Source: Cyclobacteriaceae bacterium (GTDB taxonomy: Bacteria; Bacteroidota; Bacteroidia; Cytophagales; Cyclobacteriaceae). From it: 64,000 bases of DNA. The notes below the pieces were generated by a model. It made no database searches and was not told the DNA's origin. It saw only the letters and a program-made list of their open reading frames with translations. This document shows positions 45,813 through 55,800 of the stretch, one piece after another. Where the stretch lies: the NCBI GenBank assembly GCA_028278225.1, contig JANQEU010000075.1:405520-469519 (forward strand). The letters are read 5' to 3'. A program made the translations under genes and the position numbers. Each line of letters begins with the position of its first letter. The first letter of the stretch is position 1.

Positions 45813-47915
45813 ATGAAACGTATACTATCACTAACTGCATTATTATTTTCTTTTATGCTCCTCCTCGCCCAGGAGGACAAATACATCTGGTTGGAAGAAA
45901 TTGATGGAGAGAAACAGTTGAAATGGGTGGAAGAATGGAACAAAAAATCCGAGGAAGTTCTAACGAAACACGAAAAGTATGACGAGGTTTTCAAGAAAAG
46001 CCTGGAAATATACAATTCATCTGAAAGAATTGCCCGTCCGACTTTGTTAGGTGATTACATCTATAATTTCTGGCAGGACGCGGAGCACGTCCGTGGCATA
46101 TGGAGAAGATCACCCAAAAGGGTCTACCTGGACGGCAATCCGCAGTGGGAAACCCTGATAGATATCGATGAAATGTATGCTATGGATAGCATCAAGTGGG
46201 TTTACAAAGGAGCAAGCGGATTGTCCCCTGACTATAAAAGATTCATGGTTTATCTGTCTAAAGGAGGAGGGGATGCCACTGTGATACGTGAATATGACGT
46301 TGACACGAAGACATTCGTGGAAAATGGTTTTTCGCTTGAAGAATCCAAAGGCGGGGTAAGCTGGCTGGATGAAAACACGCTCATGGTTTCACGCGATTTC
46401 GGAGAGGGTACAATGACAACTTCGGGTTACCCCAGACAGGTTAAGATATGGAAAAGAGGTACAGGCATTGACGAAGCTGAATTGGTTTATGAAGGAGAAG
46501 AAACAGATGTGGGTACCTGGGGATTTGCTTTTAAAAAAGGCGAGAAAACCTATGCCGGGGTTGCGCAGGCCATCACATTTTACACTTCAAACCTTTTCAT
46601 GTTTGATAATGAAGAACTTGTTAAAATCGACATACCTCAGGATGCGGATTTCTCTGATATTCTGGGAGATCAAGCAATAATATCGTTGAAATCGGACTGG
46701 ACTATTGGAGAAAAAACATTTAAACAGGGATCAGTCATAAGTGCTCACTATCCGTCACTGCTAGAAGGAAAGCATGATCTCACACTTATTGTGGAGCCGG
46801 ATGAGAGATCCAGTGTCACGTCATCTATTGCGACTAAAAACAGGCTGGTCTTCAATATGTTGAATAACGTCAAAAGTGAGCTCTACAGTTACCGGTTTGA
46901 AAATGGCAGATGGGAACGGGAAAAAATTGAAGCGCCGGCACTCGGTGCGATAAGATTGGGATCCAATGATGATGTCTCGGACGAATTTTTCTTCTATTAC
47001 GAAAATTTCCTGACACCATCTTCACTTCATTTTGCAAACGCCAGTGACAACTCTTTTAAGATCATCAAATCATTGCCTTCATTCTTTGATAGTGAAAAGT
47101 ATAAGGTCCTCCAGTACGAGGCGGAATCTAAAGACGGCACTATGATCCCGTATTTTGTTATTGGCGCCAAGGAGTTGGAATCAACACCACAGAATCCAAC
47201 ATTGCTATATGCGTATGGTGGCTTTGAGGTATCAAGACTTCCTTTTTACTCTGCAACATGGGGAAGTACCTGGCTGGATAACGGAGGTGTCTTCGTAATG
47301 GCTAATATCCGTGGTGGAGGAGAATTCGGTCCCAGGTGGCATCAGGCAGGATTGAAAGAGAATCGCCAAAGAGTATACGATGATTTCCATGCGGTAGCCG
47401 AGGATCTGATTGAACGAAAAATTACCGCAAGTCGCAATCTTGGTATTTACGGAGGTAGTAACGGTGGACTGCTGGTGGGTGCAGCTTTCACTCAAAGGCC
47501 GGATTTGTATGAAGCCGTGGTGTGTGCAGTGCCGTTACTGGACATGAAACGATACAACAAACTGCTTGCGGGGGCCAGCTGGATGGGAGAATATGGAAAT
47601 CCTGACATTCCGGAGGAATGGGAGTATATAAAGAAATATTCTCCTTATCACAATCTGAAGGAAGACATGAAATATCCTGAAGTGCTCTTCATGACTTCCA
47701 CCAGGGATGATAGGGTTCACCCGGGCCATGCCCGTAAGATGGTTGCCAAGATGGCCGATATGGGACATAAAATTTACTACTACGAAAATACCGAAGGAGG
47801 GCATGCAGGCTCTTCCACAAATGAACAGCGTGCGAAAGCACAGGCACTAAGAATATCTTATCTGTTGATGAAGCTCAGCGACAGTATGCAACCCCCAAAA
47901 ATTGAGATGAGATGA
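45813..47915 (+). CDS. prolyl oligopeptidase family serine peptidase (S9), secreted
   Basis: A 700-residue enzyme with a signal peptide (LLFSFMLLLAQ). A seven-bladed propeller domain (about 70-430) is followed by the alpha/beta-hydrolase domain. The catalytic serine is S549 (GGSNGGLLVG), with aspartates D632-D633 (RDDRVHPGHA) and His664 (GGHAGSS). It cleaves short peptides after proline or a related residue in the periplasm. The stop overlaps the S10 peptidase start by four bases (ATGA), so the two act as a pair on imported oligopeptides, by inference. Confidence 0.95.
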   Translation: MKRILSLTALLFSFMLLLAQEDKYIWLEEIDGEKQLKWVEEWNKKSEEVLTKHEKYDEVFKKSLEIYNSSERIARPTLLGDYIYNFWQDAEHVRGIWRRSPKRVYLDGNPQWETLIDIDEMYAMDSIKWVYKGASGLSPDYKRFMVYLSKGGGDATVIREYDVDTKTFVENGFSLEESKGGVSWLDENTLMVSRDFGEGTMTTSGYPRQVKIWKRGTGIDEAELVYEGEETDVGTWGFAFKKGEKTYAGVAQAITFYTSNLFMFDNEELVKIDIPQDADFSDILGDQAIISLKSDWTIGEKTFKQGSVISAHYPSLLEGKHDLTLIVEPDERSSVTSSIATKNRLVFNMLNNVKSELYSYRFENGRWEREKIEAPALGAIRLGSNDDVSDEFFFYYENFLTPSSLHFANASDNSFKIIKSLPSFFDSEKYKVLQYEAESKDGTMIPYFVIGAKELESTPQNPTLLYAYGGFEVSRLPFYSATWGSTWLDNGGVFVMANIRGGGEFGPRWHQAGLKENRQRVYDDFHAVAEDLIERKITASRNLGIYGGSNGGLLVGAAFTQRPDLYEAVVCAVPLLDMKRYNKLLAGASWMGEYGNPDIPEEWEYIKKYSPYHNLKEDMKYPEVLFMTSTRDDRVHPGHARKMVAKMADMGHKIYYYENTEGGHAGSSTNEQRAKAQALRISYLLMKLSDSMQPPKIEMR

Positions 47916-49444
47916 AAAAAACCATTCTGATCACCCTAATTCTTTCAATTCCGTTTTTTGTCTCTGCGCAAAACGAGAAACCACAAAAGCCCATCCCGGA
48001 GGCTAAGGTTTCTACCACAAAACAGAATGTGCGGATTAATGGAACTAATATCGCCTTGACTGCAAAAGCAGGCACAATGCTGCTCAGGGATGAGAATAAT
48101 GATCCGATAGCTTTATTCGGATTTACCAGTTATACCAGGGATGGGTCCAATAGCAACAGACCCATTGTATTTGCTTACAATGGTGGTCCGGGCTCGTCAT
48201 CATTCTGGCTGCACATGGGTGTATTGGGGCCAAAACGAATAGTTGTGAATGACCCTGTTTCGACCCCTGCTGCTCCGTATCAGGTTATTAACAATGACTA
48301 TTCAATTTTGGATGTGGCCGATCTCGTCATGATGGATCCCGTTGGAACCGGGTTGAGCATCCCTGTAGGAGATGCTGAATTTGAGGATTTCTGGGGGGTT
48401 GATCAGGATATCAGAAGCATAAGCCTGTTTATTACCCAATATCTGATTAATAATGGGCGGATGAATTCTCCGAAGTACCTCCTTGGGGAAAGTTATGGGA
48501 CATTTCGAAATGCGGGAGTAATGAACAAACTTTTAAGCCAGGGGATTGCATTGAATGGCGTCATTATGGTGTCGGCAGTCTTTGATCTGAGAACTTTGGT
48601 ATTCCCGCCAAATGAAGATCTGTCATATATTGTCCATTTTCCAACTTATGCTGCCACGGCCTGGTATCATGATCAGATAGCTAATAAAGATCCCGATCTC
48701 TACGCTTTCCTTGATGAGATAAGGGACTTTACGGAAAATGAATATGCTCCGGCATTATTTAAAGGTGACCAACTGGCGGAAGACGATAAAAAGGCAATCG
48801 CGTCAAAGTTGGCTAGCTATACCGGAACCGATACGGATTATTGGATACGGGCTGACCTCAGAGTTACCAACTCGGAGTTTTTCGCTGAAGCACTCAGGGA
48901 AAAAGGGGAAATAGTGGGACGACTCGATTCAAGGTTTACCGGTATCAACCAGGATTTGATAAGTCAGCGTGGAAGCCATGACCCTCAAAGTGCCGCAATC
49001 TCACCGGCGTACATTACCGGGTTTCTGGATTACTTCTACGGCGATCTGGGGGTTAGCAGGGATTTGATGTACACGGTCACGGCAGGAAGGAGGGAAGGTT
49101 TCAAATGGGACTGGAAGCATGAAGGCAATATGCGATGGGGAACGCAAGCAGGAATAACTACCGGAATTGACATGGCCCAGGCGCTCTCCAGGGATCCGAA
49201 TATGAAAGTGCTGATCCTGAATGGCATCTATGATATTGCCACTGTGTTTTATGGAGTGGAGTACACCATTGATCATCTCGGACTAAGGCCCGAGATCAAG
49301 GACAACATTATCATGAAATATTATGAAGCCGGTCATATGATGTACACGCATCAGCCTTCCCTGGAAAAATTCAAAGCCGATGTTGCCGGGTTTATTAATG
49401 ATACCCAGACGAGCATGGGGCAACCATTGCCGGCCAGACGATGA
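47912..49444 (+). CDS. serine carboxypeptidase-like protein (peptidase S10), secreted
   Basis: A 510-residue enzyme with a signal peptide (LSIPFFVSAQ). The substrate-binding and oxyanion motif YNGGPGSSSFWLHMG is followed by catalytic Ser194 (GESYGTF), Asp441 (NGIYDIATV) and His475 (AGHMMYTH). It would remove C-terminal residues in the periplasm. Translationally coupled to the S9 peptidase gene. A perfect hairpin follows at 49488. Confidence 0.93.
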   Translation: MKKTILITLILSIPFFVSAQNEKPQKPIPEAKVSTTKQNVRINGTNIALTAKAGTMLLRDENNDPIALFGFTSYTRDGSNSNRPIVFAYNGGPGSSSFWLHMGVLGPKRIVVNDPVSTPAAPYQVINNDYSILDVADLVMMDPVGTGLSIPVGDAEFEDFWGVDQDIRSISLFITQYLINNGRMNSPKYLLGESYGTFRNAGVMNKLLSQGIALNGVIMVSAVFDLRTLVFPPNEDLSYIVHFPTYAATAWYHDQIANKDPDLYAFLDEIRDFTENEYAPALFKGDQLAEDDKKAIASKLASYTGTDTDYWIRADLRVTNSEFFAEALREKGEIVGRLDSRFTGINQDLISQRGSHDPQSAAISPAYITGFLDYFYGDLGVSRDLMYTVTAGRREGFKWDWKHEGNMRWGTQAGITTGIDMAQALSRDPNMKVLILNGIYDIATVFYGVEYTIDHLGLRPEIKDNIIMKYYEAGHMMYTHQPSLEKFKADVAGFINDTQTSMGQPLPARR

Positions 49445-49487
49445 TATTCCAGGGTGGCTCAAAAAGCTCAAAAAAATTTTAAAGTGA

Positions 49488-49509
49488 GGTCAGGTCTTTC
49501 GACCTGACC
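49488..49509. repeat. REP-like hairpin, left of the transposase gene
   Basis: GGTCAGGTC (49488-49496), loop TTTC, GACCTGACC (49501-49509): a perfect 9-bp stem. Similar in core (GGTCTTT-GACCTG) and opposite in orientation to the hairpin at 50114. It may also serve as the terminator of the peptidase operon, though no T run follows directly. Confidence 0.7.
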
Positions 49510-49558
49510 AGCTTAATCCGTTACCTTAGTTTCTTTAATTTTTTCATATTTTGCGAAA

Positions 49559-50110
49559 ATGGGTCTCAGAAATCGTGGATTGTACATTGATCAACGTTGT
49601 TTTTTTATAACTACCTCTTGCGTTCGCAGAAAACGTTTGATTCAAATGTCCAACAGCTACCTGACACTGGAGGAAAGCTTATCTTTTGTGAACGGCAAAT
49701 ACAATGCATCCATATTGGGATATGTAATAATGCCGAACCATATTCATTTGATTGTATTCTTTGAGGAAGACAATCACCTTTCGGCTTACATGCGAGATTT
49801 CAAAAAATACACCTCAACCCGAATAAGACAAAGATTAGGATTGATAGCAGGTGAAGTTGCCTTGGATGAAATTAGAGTAAACCAACCAGGAAGAGCTTTT
49901 CAGGTGTGGGAGGATCGATTTGATGATGTTTACCTTGAGGATAAGAAGTTGCTGGAAGTAAAGCTTGATTATATACATTCAAATCCACTGCAAGCCCATT
50001 GGAATTTGGTAACGTATCCGGAGGACTATCCATATTCCAGCTCTAAATTTTATGAAACAGGTGTCCAAAACGGCCTAAATGTGAGAGACTACAGGGAATT
50101 TTTTGAATAA
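49559..50110 (+). CDS. REP-associated tyrosine transposase (RAYT, IS200-like Y1)
   Basis: A 183-residue Y1 transposase. HUH motif MPNHIHLIVFF (His61 and His63) and the C-terminal helix LLEVKLDYIHSNPLQAHW, with a candidate nucleophile Tyr, are typical of RAYTs. It is single copy here and domesticated rather than part of an insertion sequence. It is flanked by inverted REP-like hairpins, its presumed DNA substrates. The frame is intact. Confidence 0.9.
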   Translation: MGLRNRGLYIDQRCFFITTSCVRRKRLIQMSNSYLTLEESLSFVNGKYNASILGYVIMPNHIHLIVFFEEDNHLSAYMRDFKKYTSTRIRQRLGLIAGEVALDEIRVNQPGRAFQVWEDRFDDVYLEDKKLLEVKLDYIHSNPLQAHWNLVTYPEDYPYSSSKFYETGVQNGLNVRDYREFFE

Positions 50111-50113
50111 CGC

Positions 50114-50137
50114 CAGCCAGGTCCAAAGACCCGGCTG
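50114..50137. repeat. REP-like hairpin, right of the transposase gene
   Basis: CAGCCAGGTC (50114-50123), loop CAAA, GACCCGGCTG (50128-50137): 9 of 10 pairs match. Read on the minus strand its core is GGTCTTTGGACCTG, close to the left hairpin, so the pair forms an inverted REP couple around the RAYT. Confidence 0.65.
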
Positions 50138-50166
50138 CACTAAAGTGTTAGTTACCAAGCGATATT

Positions 50167-50205
50167 CGCAGAGCTCCGAAGTTTCAAAAACTTCGGAGCT
50201 CTGCG
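50167..50205. repeat. perfect 18-bp stem hairpin between convergent genes
   Basis: The segment 50167-50184 is the exact reverse complement of 50188-50205 (core GAGCTCCGAAG), with a 3-base loop CAA. No T run adjoins on either strand. It sits between the transposase and the convergent serine hydrolase, so it could stop transcription from both sides. It could also be a mobile palindromic repeat. Confidence 0.75.
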
Positions 50206-50229
50206 TACTAAAATCCGGAGTTTGAAGTG

Positions 50230-51870
50230 CTACTCCATTTTTTCAAACAGAACATTCCAGACTCTGCCGTCGGACAAAGTGAATGATGATTTATTTTCAC
50301 TAAATGCCAGTGTTGCCCCATTTAGTCTGAAAGCATTCCGGAATAAGGATTCCAGACTGGCGGACTCCATTTTCCGGTGATGGAATACCAGTGTGGAGTC
50401 GCCCACTTCAAACCGGTATTCGGTATCAAGCTCTTTTGAATGATAAATCCCCTCAAATACCCTTAGGTCGGAAAGTAAAGGATCCCATGACGCCCTTCGA
50501 TAGCGGAGTTCTCCATCAGGTAAAAACCTCGCAGTTCCCTCACCAATTGGACCGGCAATCAATTCCAATTTGGCGGATGTACCCTTCAACAAATATTCAT
50601 TTTCGGCGGTCCTCATGAGTTTGTAATCTCTTCCTCCTCTGTACACCAGGGTGTCTTCTTCCAGGCCGATTCTGTAGATGTTATTGCTCAATGGATGTAC
50701 ATAAACCCCAACGAACAAATCAAGATTGTCTGGCGGATCAAGTTCATTCACTTCTTCGTCCTCTTCTGATTTGGGCTCCATCTGTTCCTTAAGGTATACT
50801 TCAGCCACTTGCCGGGCCAGGCTACCGGGGTTTGAGGATGGAAAATTACACAAAACCGAAATCGTAAGATCATGGTCCGGGAACCTCAGGAAATTGCTGC
50901 GGTAACCAGCATCAGCTCCCCCATGGGAGACAGTCATGAGTCCGCGATAGTCACCCTCGGCAAGTCCGTGCATATAATTAAGTGTATCTCCATTTTTAAG
51001 AATGATCTGGTCGTAAAACCTTGAGAATGCTTCATCACCACCCACCTGCTTTGTGTAAAAGTTTTTATCCCAAATGGCCAGGTCCCGGACAGTTGTAAAC
51101 AGGCTGGTTGCTCCCACTACATCGAAATCCGGAATGGAGATCCTGTACCCAAGGTATCCATTGTCATCGGAAGCGTATCCCCAGGCCCTGTTAGGTACGA
51201 TCATTTCATGATCATCGTGAAAGTGTGTGTCGCTCATCCCCAGAGGTTTGAATATTCGATCTTCGCAAAATTCCCTTAAAGTTTTATCCGTAATCCGCTC
51301 CACCACTACTGCTAACAACGTAAAACCTGTATTAGAATAGAGATACCGTTCTTCCGGTTGGAAATTAAGGGCTGTTTGTCTCGACGTGATATCAAGGACG
51401 TCCTTTTGTGTAACCACATCGGCTTCCCACCGCCATCCCGCTCTATACAGTAAATTCCATTGGTCACGTATCCCACTGACGTGATGGACCAGTTGCCGGA
51501 GTGTAATGGTAGTTCCGAAATCCGGAACTTCAGGCACATACTTTCTTATATCATCATCCCAGGAAATCTTCCCCTCATTGACCAACAATTCAATGGCCAT
51601 TGCGGTGAAGTGTTTTGAAACGGAAGCCACGTGGAAGATGGAAGTAGGTGTGATCTCTATCCCATACTCGAAATTGGCTATTCCAAAGCCATTTTCATAG
51701 ATAATATTTCCTTCCCTGGTCACGGAGCATGCACATCCCGGCGTAGTTGTACTGTCCATATGAGCAAAAACTGCATCCACCTGTTGATCGATTTTTGAGG
51801 TTTCGGTACATCCCATTTGCAAAAGGCCGAGGATAGAAAGTAATGGCAGTAAAAGTGGTTTCCTTTTCAT
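50230..51870 (-). CDS. serine hydrolase, beta-lactamase class C family, lipoprotein with C-terminal domain
   Basis: A 546-residue lipoprotein (lipobox MGC, Cys21). Catalytic S83-V-S-K86, Y178-S-N180 and a HGG motif in VSHGGADAGYR complete the class C set. Residues from about 375 form an extra beta-rich domain (ELDPPDNLDLFVGVYVHPL, YRIGLEEDTLVYRGG), as in D-aminopeptidase-like members. The third serine hydrolase of this family in the window, but a distinct subgroup from the pair near 5.4-8.9 kb. Substrate unknown. Confidence 0.92.
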   Translation of the reverse strand: MKRKPLLLPLLSILGLLQMGCTETSKIDQQVDAVFAHMDSTTTPGCACSVTREGNIIYENGFGIANFEYGIEITPTSIFHVASVSKHFTAMAIELLVNEGKISWDDDIRKYVPEVPDFGTTITLRQLVHHVSGIRDQWNLLYRAGWRWEADVVTQKDVLDITSRQTALNFQPEERYLYSNTGFTLLAVVVERITDKTLREFCEDRIFKPLGMSDTHFHDDHEMIVPNRAWGYASDDNGYLGYRISIPDFDVVGATSLFTTVRDLAIWDKNFYTKQVGGDEAFSRFYDQIILKNGDTLNYMHGLAEGDYRGLMTVSHGGADAGYRSNFLRFPDHDLTISVLCNFPSSNPGSLARQVAEVYLKEQMEPKSEEDEEVNELDPPDNLDLFVGVYVHPLSNNIYRIGLEEDTLVYRGGRDYKLMRTAENEYLLKGTSAKLELIAGPIGEGTARFLPDGELRYRRASWDPLLSDLRVFEGIYHSKELDTEYRFEVGDSTLVFHHRKMESASLESLFRNAFRLNGATLAFSENKSSFTLSDGRVWNVLFEKME

Positions 51871-52016
51871 AATTTTGATCAGATCGTTATATCCGTAAAA
51901 TACTAAATAATTGTATGGGGATTGAGAAAGATTATATCCTTGGATGAGAATTCCCCGGAATAGAAAAAATGAATGGGAATTAGCTTAATTTTAACTCCAA
52001 ATTGAATTCATTCGTG

Positions 52017-52604
52017 ATGTACAAAAGGTCGAAACTAATTCTGGGAATTATCTGCATTTCTTTTCTATCAATTCAGGCACAGGACAGAGGGTCTTTCGGT
52101 GTTAAAGGAGGATTTAACCTAACCGATATCCGTGGAGATTCTGACAATGATGTGAGACTGGCAATGCATGGAGGGGGCTATGTCCAACTCGATTTTCTGG
52201 ATGAGGTATTCCTGCAATCTGATGTACTGTTTTCGGGGCAGGGTCACAATGCGAGAACAAGTCTCGATAACAAACTTCGTTTGGTTTATCTTAATATCCC
52301 TATCGTCGTCGGGTATAGGGTCACGGACCAGGTCAATGTTCACGGTGGTCCTCAACTTGGATTTCTGGTCAAGGCAAAATCAGAGTTTGCAGGAACGAAA
52401 ACGGACGTGAAGAACAATTTTAACTCCACGGATATTGCCTTTGTAGTCGGAGGAGGATATGAATTTATGGATGTATTTACCGGGACAATCCGGTACGTCA
52501 GGGGACTAAATGACATCAGCAGTAGCATAAATCCCGGAACCAGGAAAAATACAGCTATTCAACTTTCCATTGCTGTAAAACTGGCGGGGTTTAGCGGACT
52601 ATAG
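52017..52604 (+). CDS. outer-membrane beta-barrel protein, PorT/OmpW-like
   Basis: A 195-residue protein with a signal peptide (to about 21, FLSIQAQ). GSFGVKGGFNLTDIRGDSDN, LDEVFLQSDVLFSGQG and LVYLNIPIVVGYRV are a familiar Bacteroidota porin-family barrel signature, ending with strand IQLSIAVKLAGF. The ATG at 52017 is preferred over an in-frame TTG at 52002. It stands alone, before an AT-rich gap. No substrate can be assigned. Confidence 0.85.
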   Translation: MYKRSKLILGIICISFLSIQAQDRGSFGVKGGFNLTDIRGDSDNDVRLAMHGGGYVQLDFLDEVFLQSDVLFSGQGHNARTSLDNKLRLVYLNIPIVVGYRVTDQVNVHGGPQLGFLVKAKSEFAGTKTDVKNNFNSTDIAFVVGGGYEFMDVFTGTIRYVRGLNDISSSINPGTRKNTAIQLSIAVKLAGFSGL

Positions 52605-52892
52605 CGTTAAAGCCAACACAATTTCCACTCCCAAAATGAAGCATGCGCTTGTCTCTTAAGTCGTTGATTGTCAAGACTATTAAACGCAATTACCGGAATT
52701 AATAATTTTAGTGAAGTAATTAATCGCTTAAAAACCTCTTTGCATATTCTTATATTATAAATAACGAAATTATTCACTGATTTAAAGTTTCACCAATAAT
52801 TAATTCCCCTAATTGTCTCAAATTCTCAATTTTAAGATTGATCACTCTCAATATTTTGCATATTTTTAAGTGACCTAAAACAATTATCAGCT
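52605..52892. other. AT-rich intergenic region upstream of the STAND operon
   Basis: About 290 AT-rich bases with no plausible gene on either strand. It should contain the promoter of the six-gene operon. The best candidate is a near-consensus box TATTTTG at 52852-52858 (one base short of TAnnTTTG), 35 bases before the GTG start. No strong hairpin was found. Confidence 0.45.
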
Positions 52893-55800
52893 GTGTTAAA
52901 AGCGTTTCTTAAATTCCTTGGTGGGGAAGAAGGTGAAGAGCAGCAAATGTGGTTACTCCTTGGCCTGGGATTCTGTATGGGAGTTTTCATTGCAACGTAC
53001 CAGGTTGGTTCGGAGTCGTTATTTCTTCAGACGCTCGGTGAAGACTGGCTGGATAAGGCTTTCTTCACAACCGGAGCATTGGGGATCGTATCCGCCGGAT
53101 TGTTTGTTTTTCTCCAGAAGAAGATCAACTATACTACCCTTGCCATATCTACGAACTTTATCATATTCGTTTTCATAGGTGTTACACGATTTGCATTCTA
53201 CTATATTGACTATGAAAACTATGTAGGCTTTCCGTATCTGCCATATATTTTATTTGTAATGATGGGCCCGGTAACGGCCCTGTCATTGCTAAGCTTTTGG
53301 GGACTTTTCGGCAGGTTATTTGACACCAGGCAGGCAAAGCGAATTATAGGAGGGATAGACACGGGGCAATTAACGGCTACTATGATCGCCTTTTTTTCCA
53401 TTCCGATTATTACCCGTCTCCCTTTCGTTGATAATACTTATGACCTGCTTTTTGTTTCGGGAGTGGCATCTTTTGGCATGTTGTATTTCACAGTTTATGT
53501 TTCGCTCTACTGGAACATAAACAAGATGACACAGATCAAGAAGGGTGAAGAAGTTGAGAAGGTGAATTACTTCACCATTTTCAGAAATCCTTATACCAGG
53601 ATGTTGTCGATCTTCCTGATGTTTTCGGTGGGAGCTGCTGTTTTTGTCGAGTACACCTACCTGTCGACTGTAGAGATCATGTTCACTGATAGGGAAACCG
53701 GTGTAATTGATGAACAAAAGCTGAATGATTTCCTTTCATTCTTCTCAGGGACCGTAATGATCATGAGTTTCCTCATCCAGAGTTTTATTAATGATTTTAT
53801 CATTGGCCGGTTTGGTTTGAAGATCGCCCTGATGACCATGCCGATGATCCTGATTCTGTTTACTTTAGGCGGGATTGCAACAGGACATGTATTTGGATAT
53901 GGAGGAGAATCACAAATGTTCCTGTTGTTCTTCTTGTTTACGGTTTCGGCCAAGGCCTTTACTTACTCCTTGCGGGATGCTTTGGAATCGCCAGCTTTTA
54001 AGCTGTTCTTCCTGCCTTTTAATGTGAAAGTAAGGTTTGACATTCAGACCAGGGTTGAGGGAGTTATCAACCAAATTGCGTTTTTGGCAGCTGGTGCTGC
54101 GCAGATCATCCTTGGATTCATGGTATTTTTCAAACTTATACATTATTCCTATTTGATTATAGGGTTGGCCGGTATCGTGATGTGGCTTGCTTACAAATTG
54201 TATGGTGAGTATAAAGTGGCACTTAAGCAGACGCTCGAGAAGCAGCGGGCGGAACTCGAGGATACCGGAAAAAGGAATGAGAAAAGTACAATCAATATCC
54301 TTAAGCAGGAAGTCAATACCAGGGAGGAAGATCGCGTATTTAATGCCCTCAGGTTACTGGAGAAAATTGATCCGATTGAATTCGAATTTGCATTGTTGGA
54401 CAGGCTTGCTTCGAAATATGCCAGGATCCGGAAGAAAGCGTATCGCAAGCTCAATCAGCTAAATTGTTTTGATGCATTAGACATTATCAAGCGGGAAATA
54501 AAAACCGAAGGTGAAGAAGACGTCCTGGCGGAAGCTAAGAAAACCCTGGCGTCACTCCGGGAATCCCATGAGTTTGAATTGACGGATGAATCCATCCGGT
54601 CACTCGTCCGTTCCGTTGATGCCGGAGACCGGATCAGGGGGGCAAGGATGCTGGTGAAACTCACTGATGATAAGCATTTGCCATTCCTGGTCGAACTTCT
54701 AAGGGATATCAACCCTGAAGTTCGCACTGCCGCTATGGAAACGGCCGGTAAATTAAGAAGGCCGGAATTCTGGCCGATTTTGGTTGAAAACCTCCACTTG
54801 TCCACGTATAGTAATGCAGCTATGGCGGCGTTGGTGCATTCCGGAGAAGCTGCTTTCCATGCTGTAGATTCATCATTCTATAGAACAGGTCAGTACAAAA
54901 GCACTATGCTCAGGGTAGTCCAGATCCTGGGTAGGGTCGGTGGCCGTCAGGCCCTTGAGTTACTGTGGAAAAAGATCGACTTCCCCGATAAACAGGTCAC
55001 AACGGAATTATTACTTTCCCTGAGTTATATCGGGTTCGAAGCACGTGATTTTCAGGCGTCACGAATTCAATTGATCATTGAAAAACTGATCGGTGATATC
55101 GCATGGAATATTAAAGTACTTCAGGATATCCCCGAAGAAGATCCGCGGGACGTCCGGATCAGGGACGCGATAATCGAGGAGAACAAGGTCAACTACGACA
55201 ACATATTCATGTTGCTCGGTATGATTTACGACCCTCAAAATGTAATGCTTGTTAAGGAAAACATCGAACTTGATACCACCGATTCCGTCAGCTTTGCCGT
55301 GGAAATGATGGACGTGTTCTGTTCTGATGAATTGAAGCCAAAATTGTTCCCGGTGATGGACGACATGAGAGATAGGGACCGGCTTGACAAGTTGCTAAGC
55401 TTCTACCCACCTGAGCATTTTGAATCCTACGAAGACGCACTGAAGCAAATTGTCAACAGGGATTACAATAGCATTACCAGGTATACTAAAGCATTGACCC
55501 TTTACAGGTTGCAGGAGATAGAAGCAATGGAAGTGAGCTATGACCTGATTGCGAATTTGTTCAACCCCGATCCGATCCTGTTGCAGACTGCTGCCCATGC
55601 AATTTACAAGCTTGACGAAACAAGCTATCAGGTCAACACGCGCAGGCTGAAACCATCGGTGAAGAAAGAATTGGATAAAGCTGTTTTACCACCTGTATTT
55701 ATCGAAGAAGGTGAGGAGTACCACCAGGAGCTTTTGCTCGTGGAGATTGTAATGTTCCTGAAGGAAATGCGTGAATTCGAGGAAATACCAGGTGAATTGA

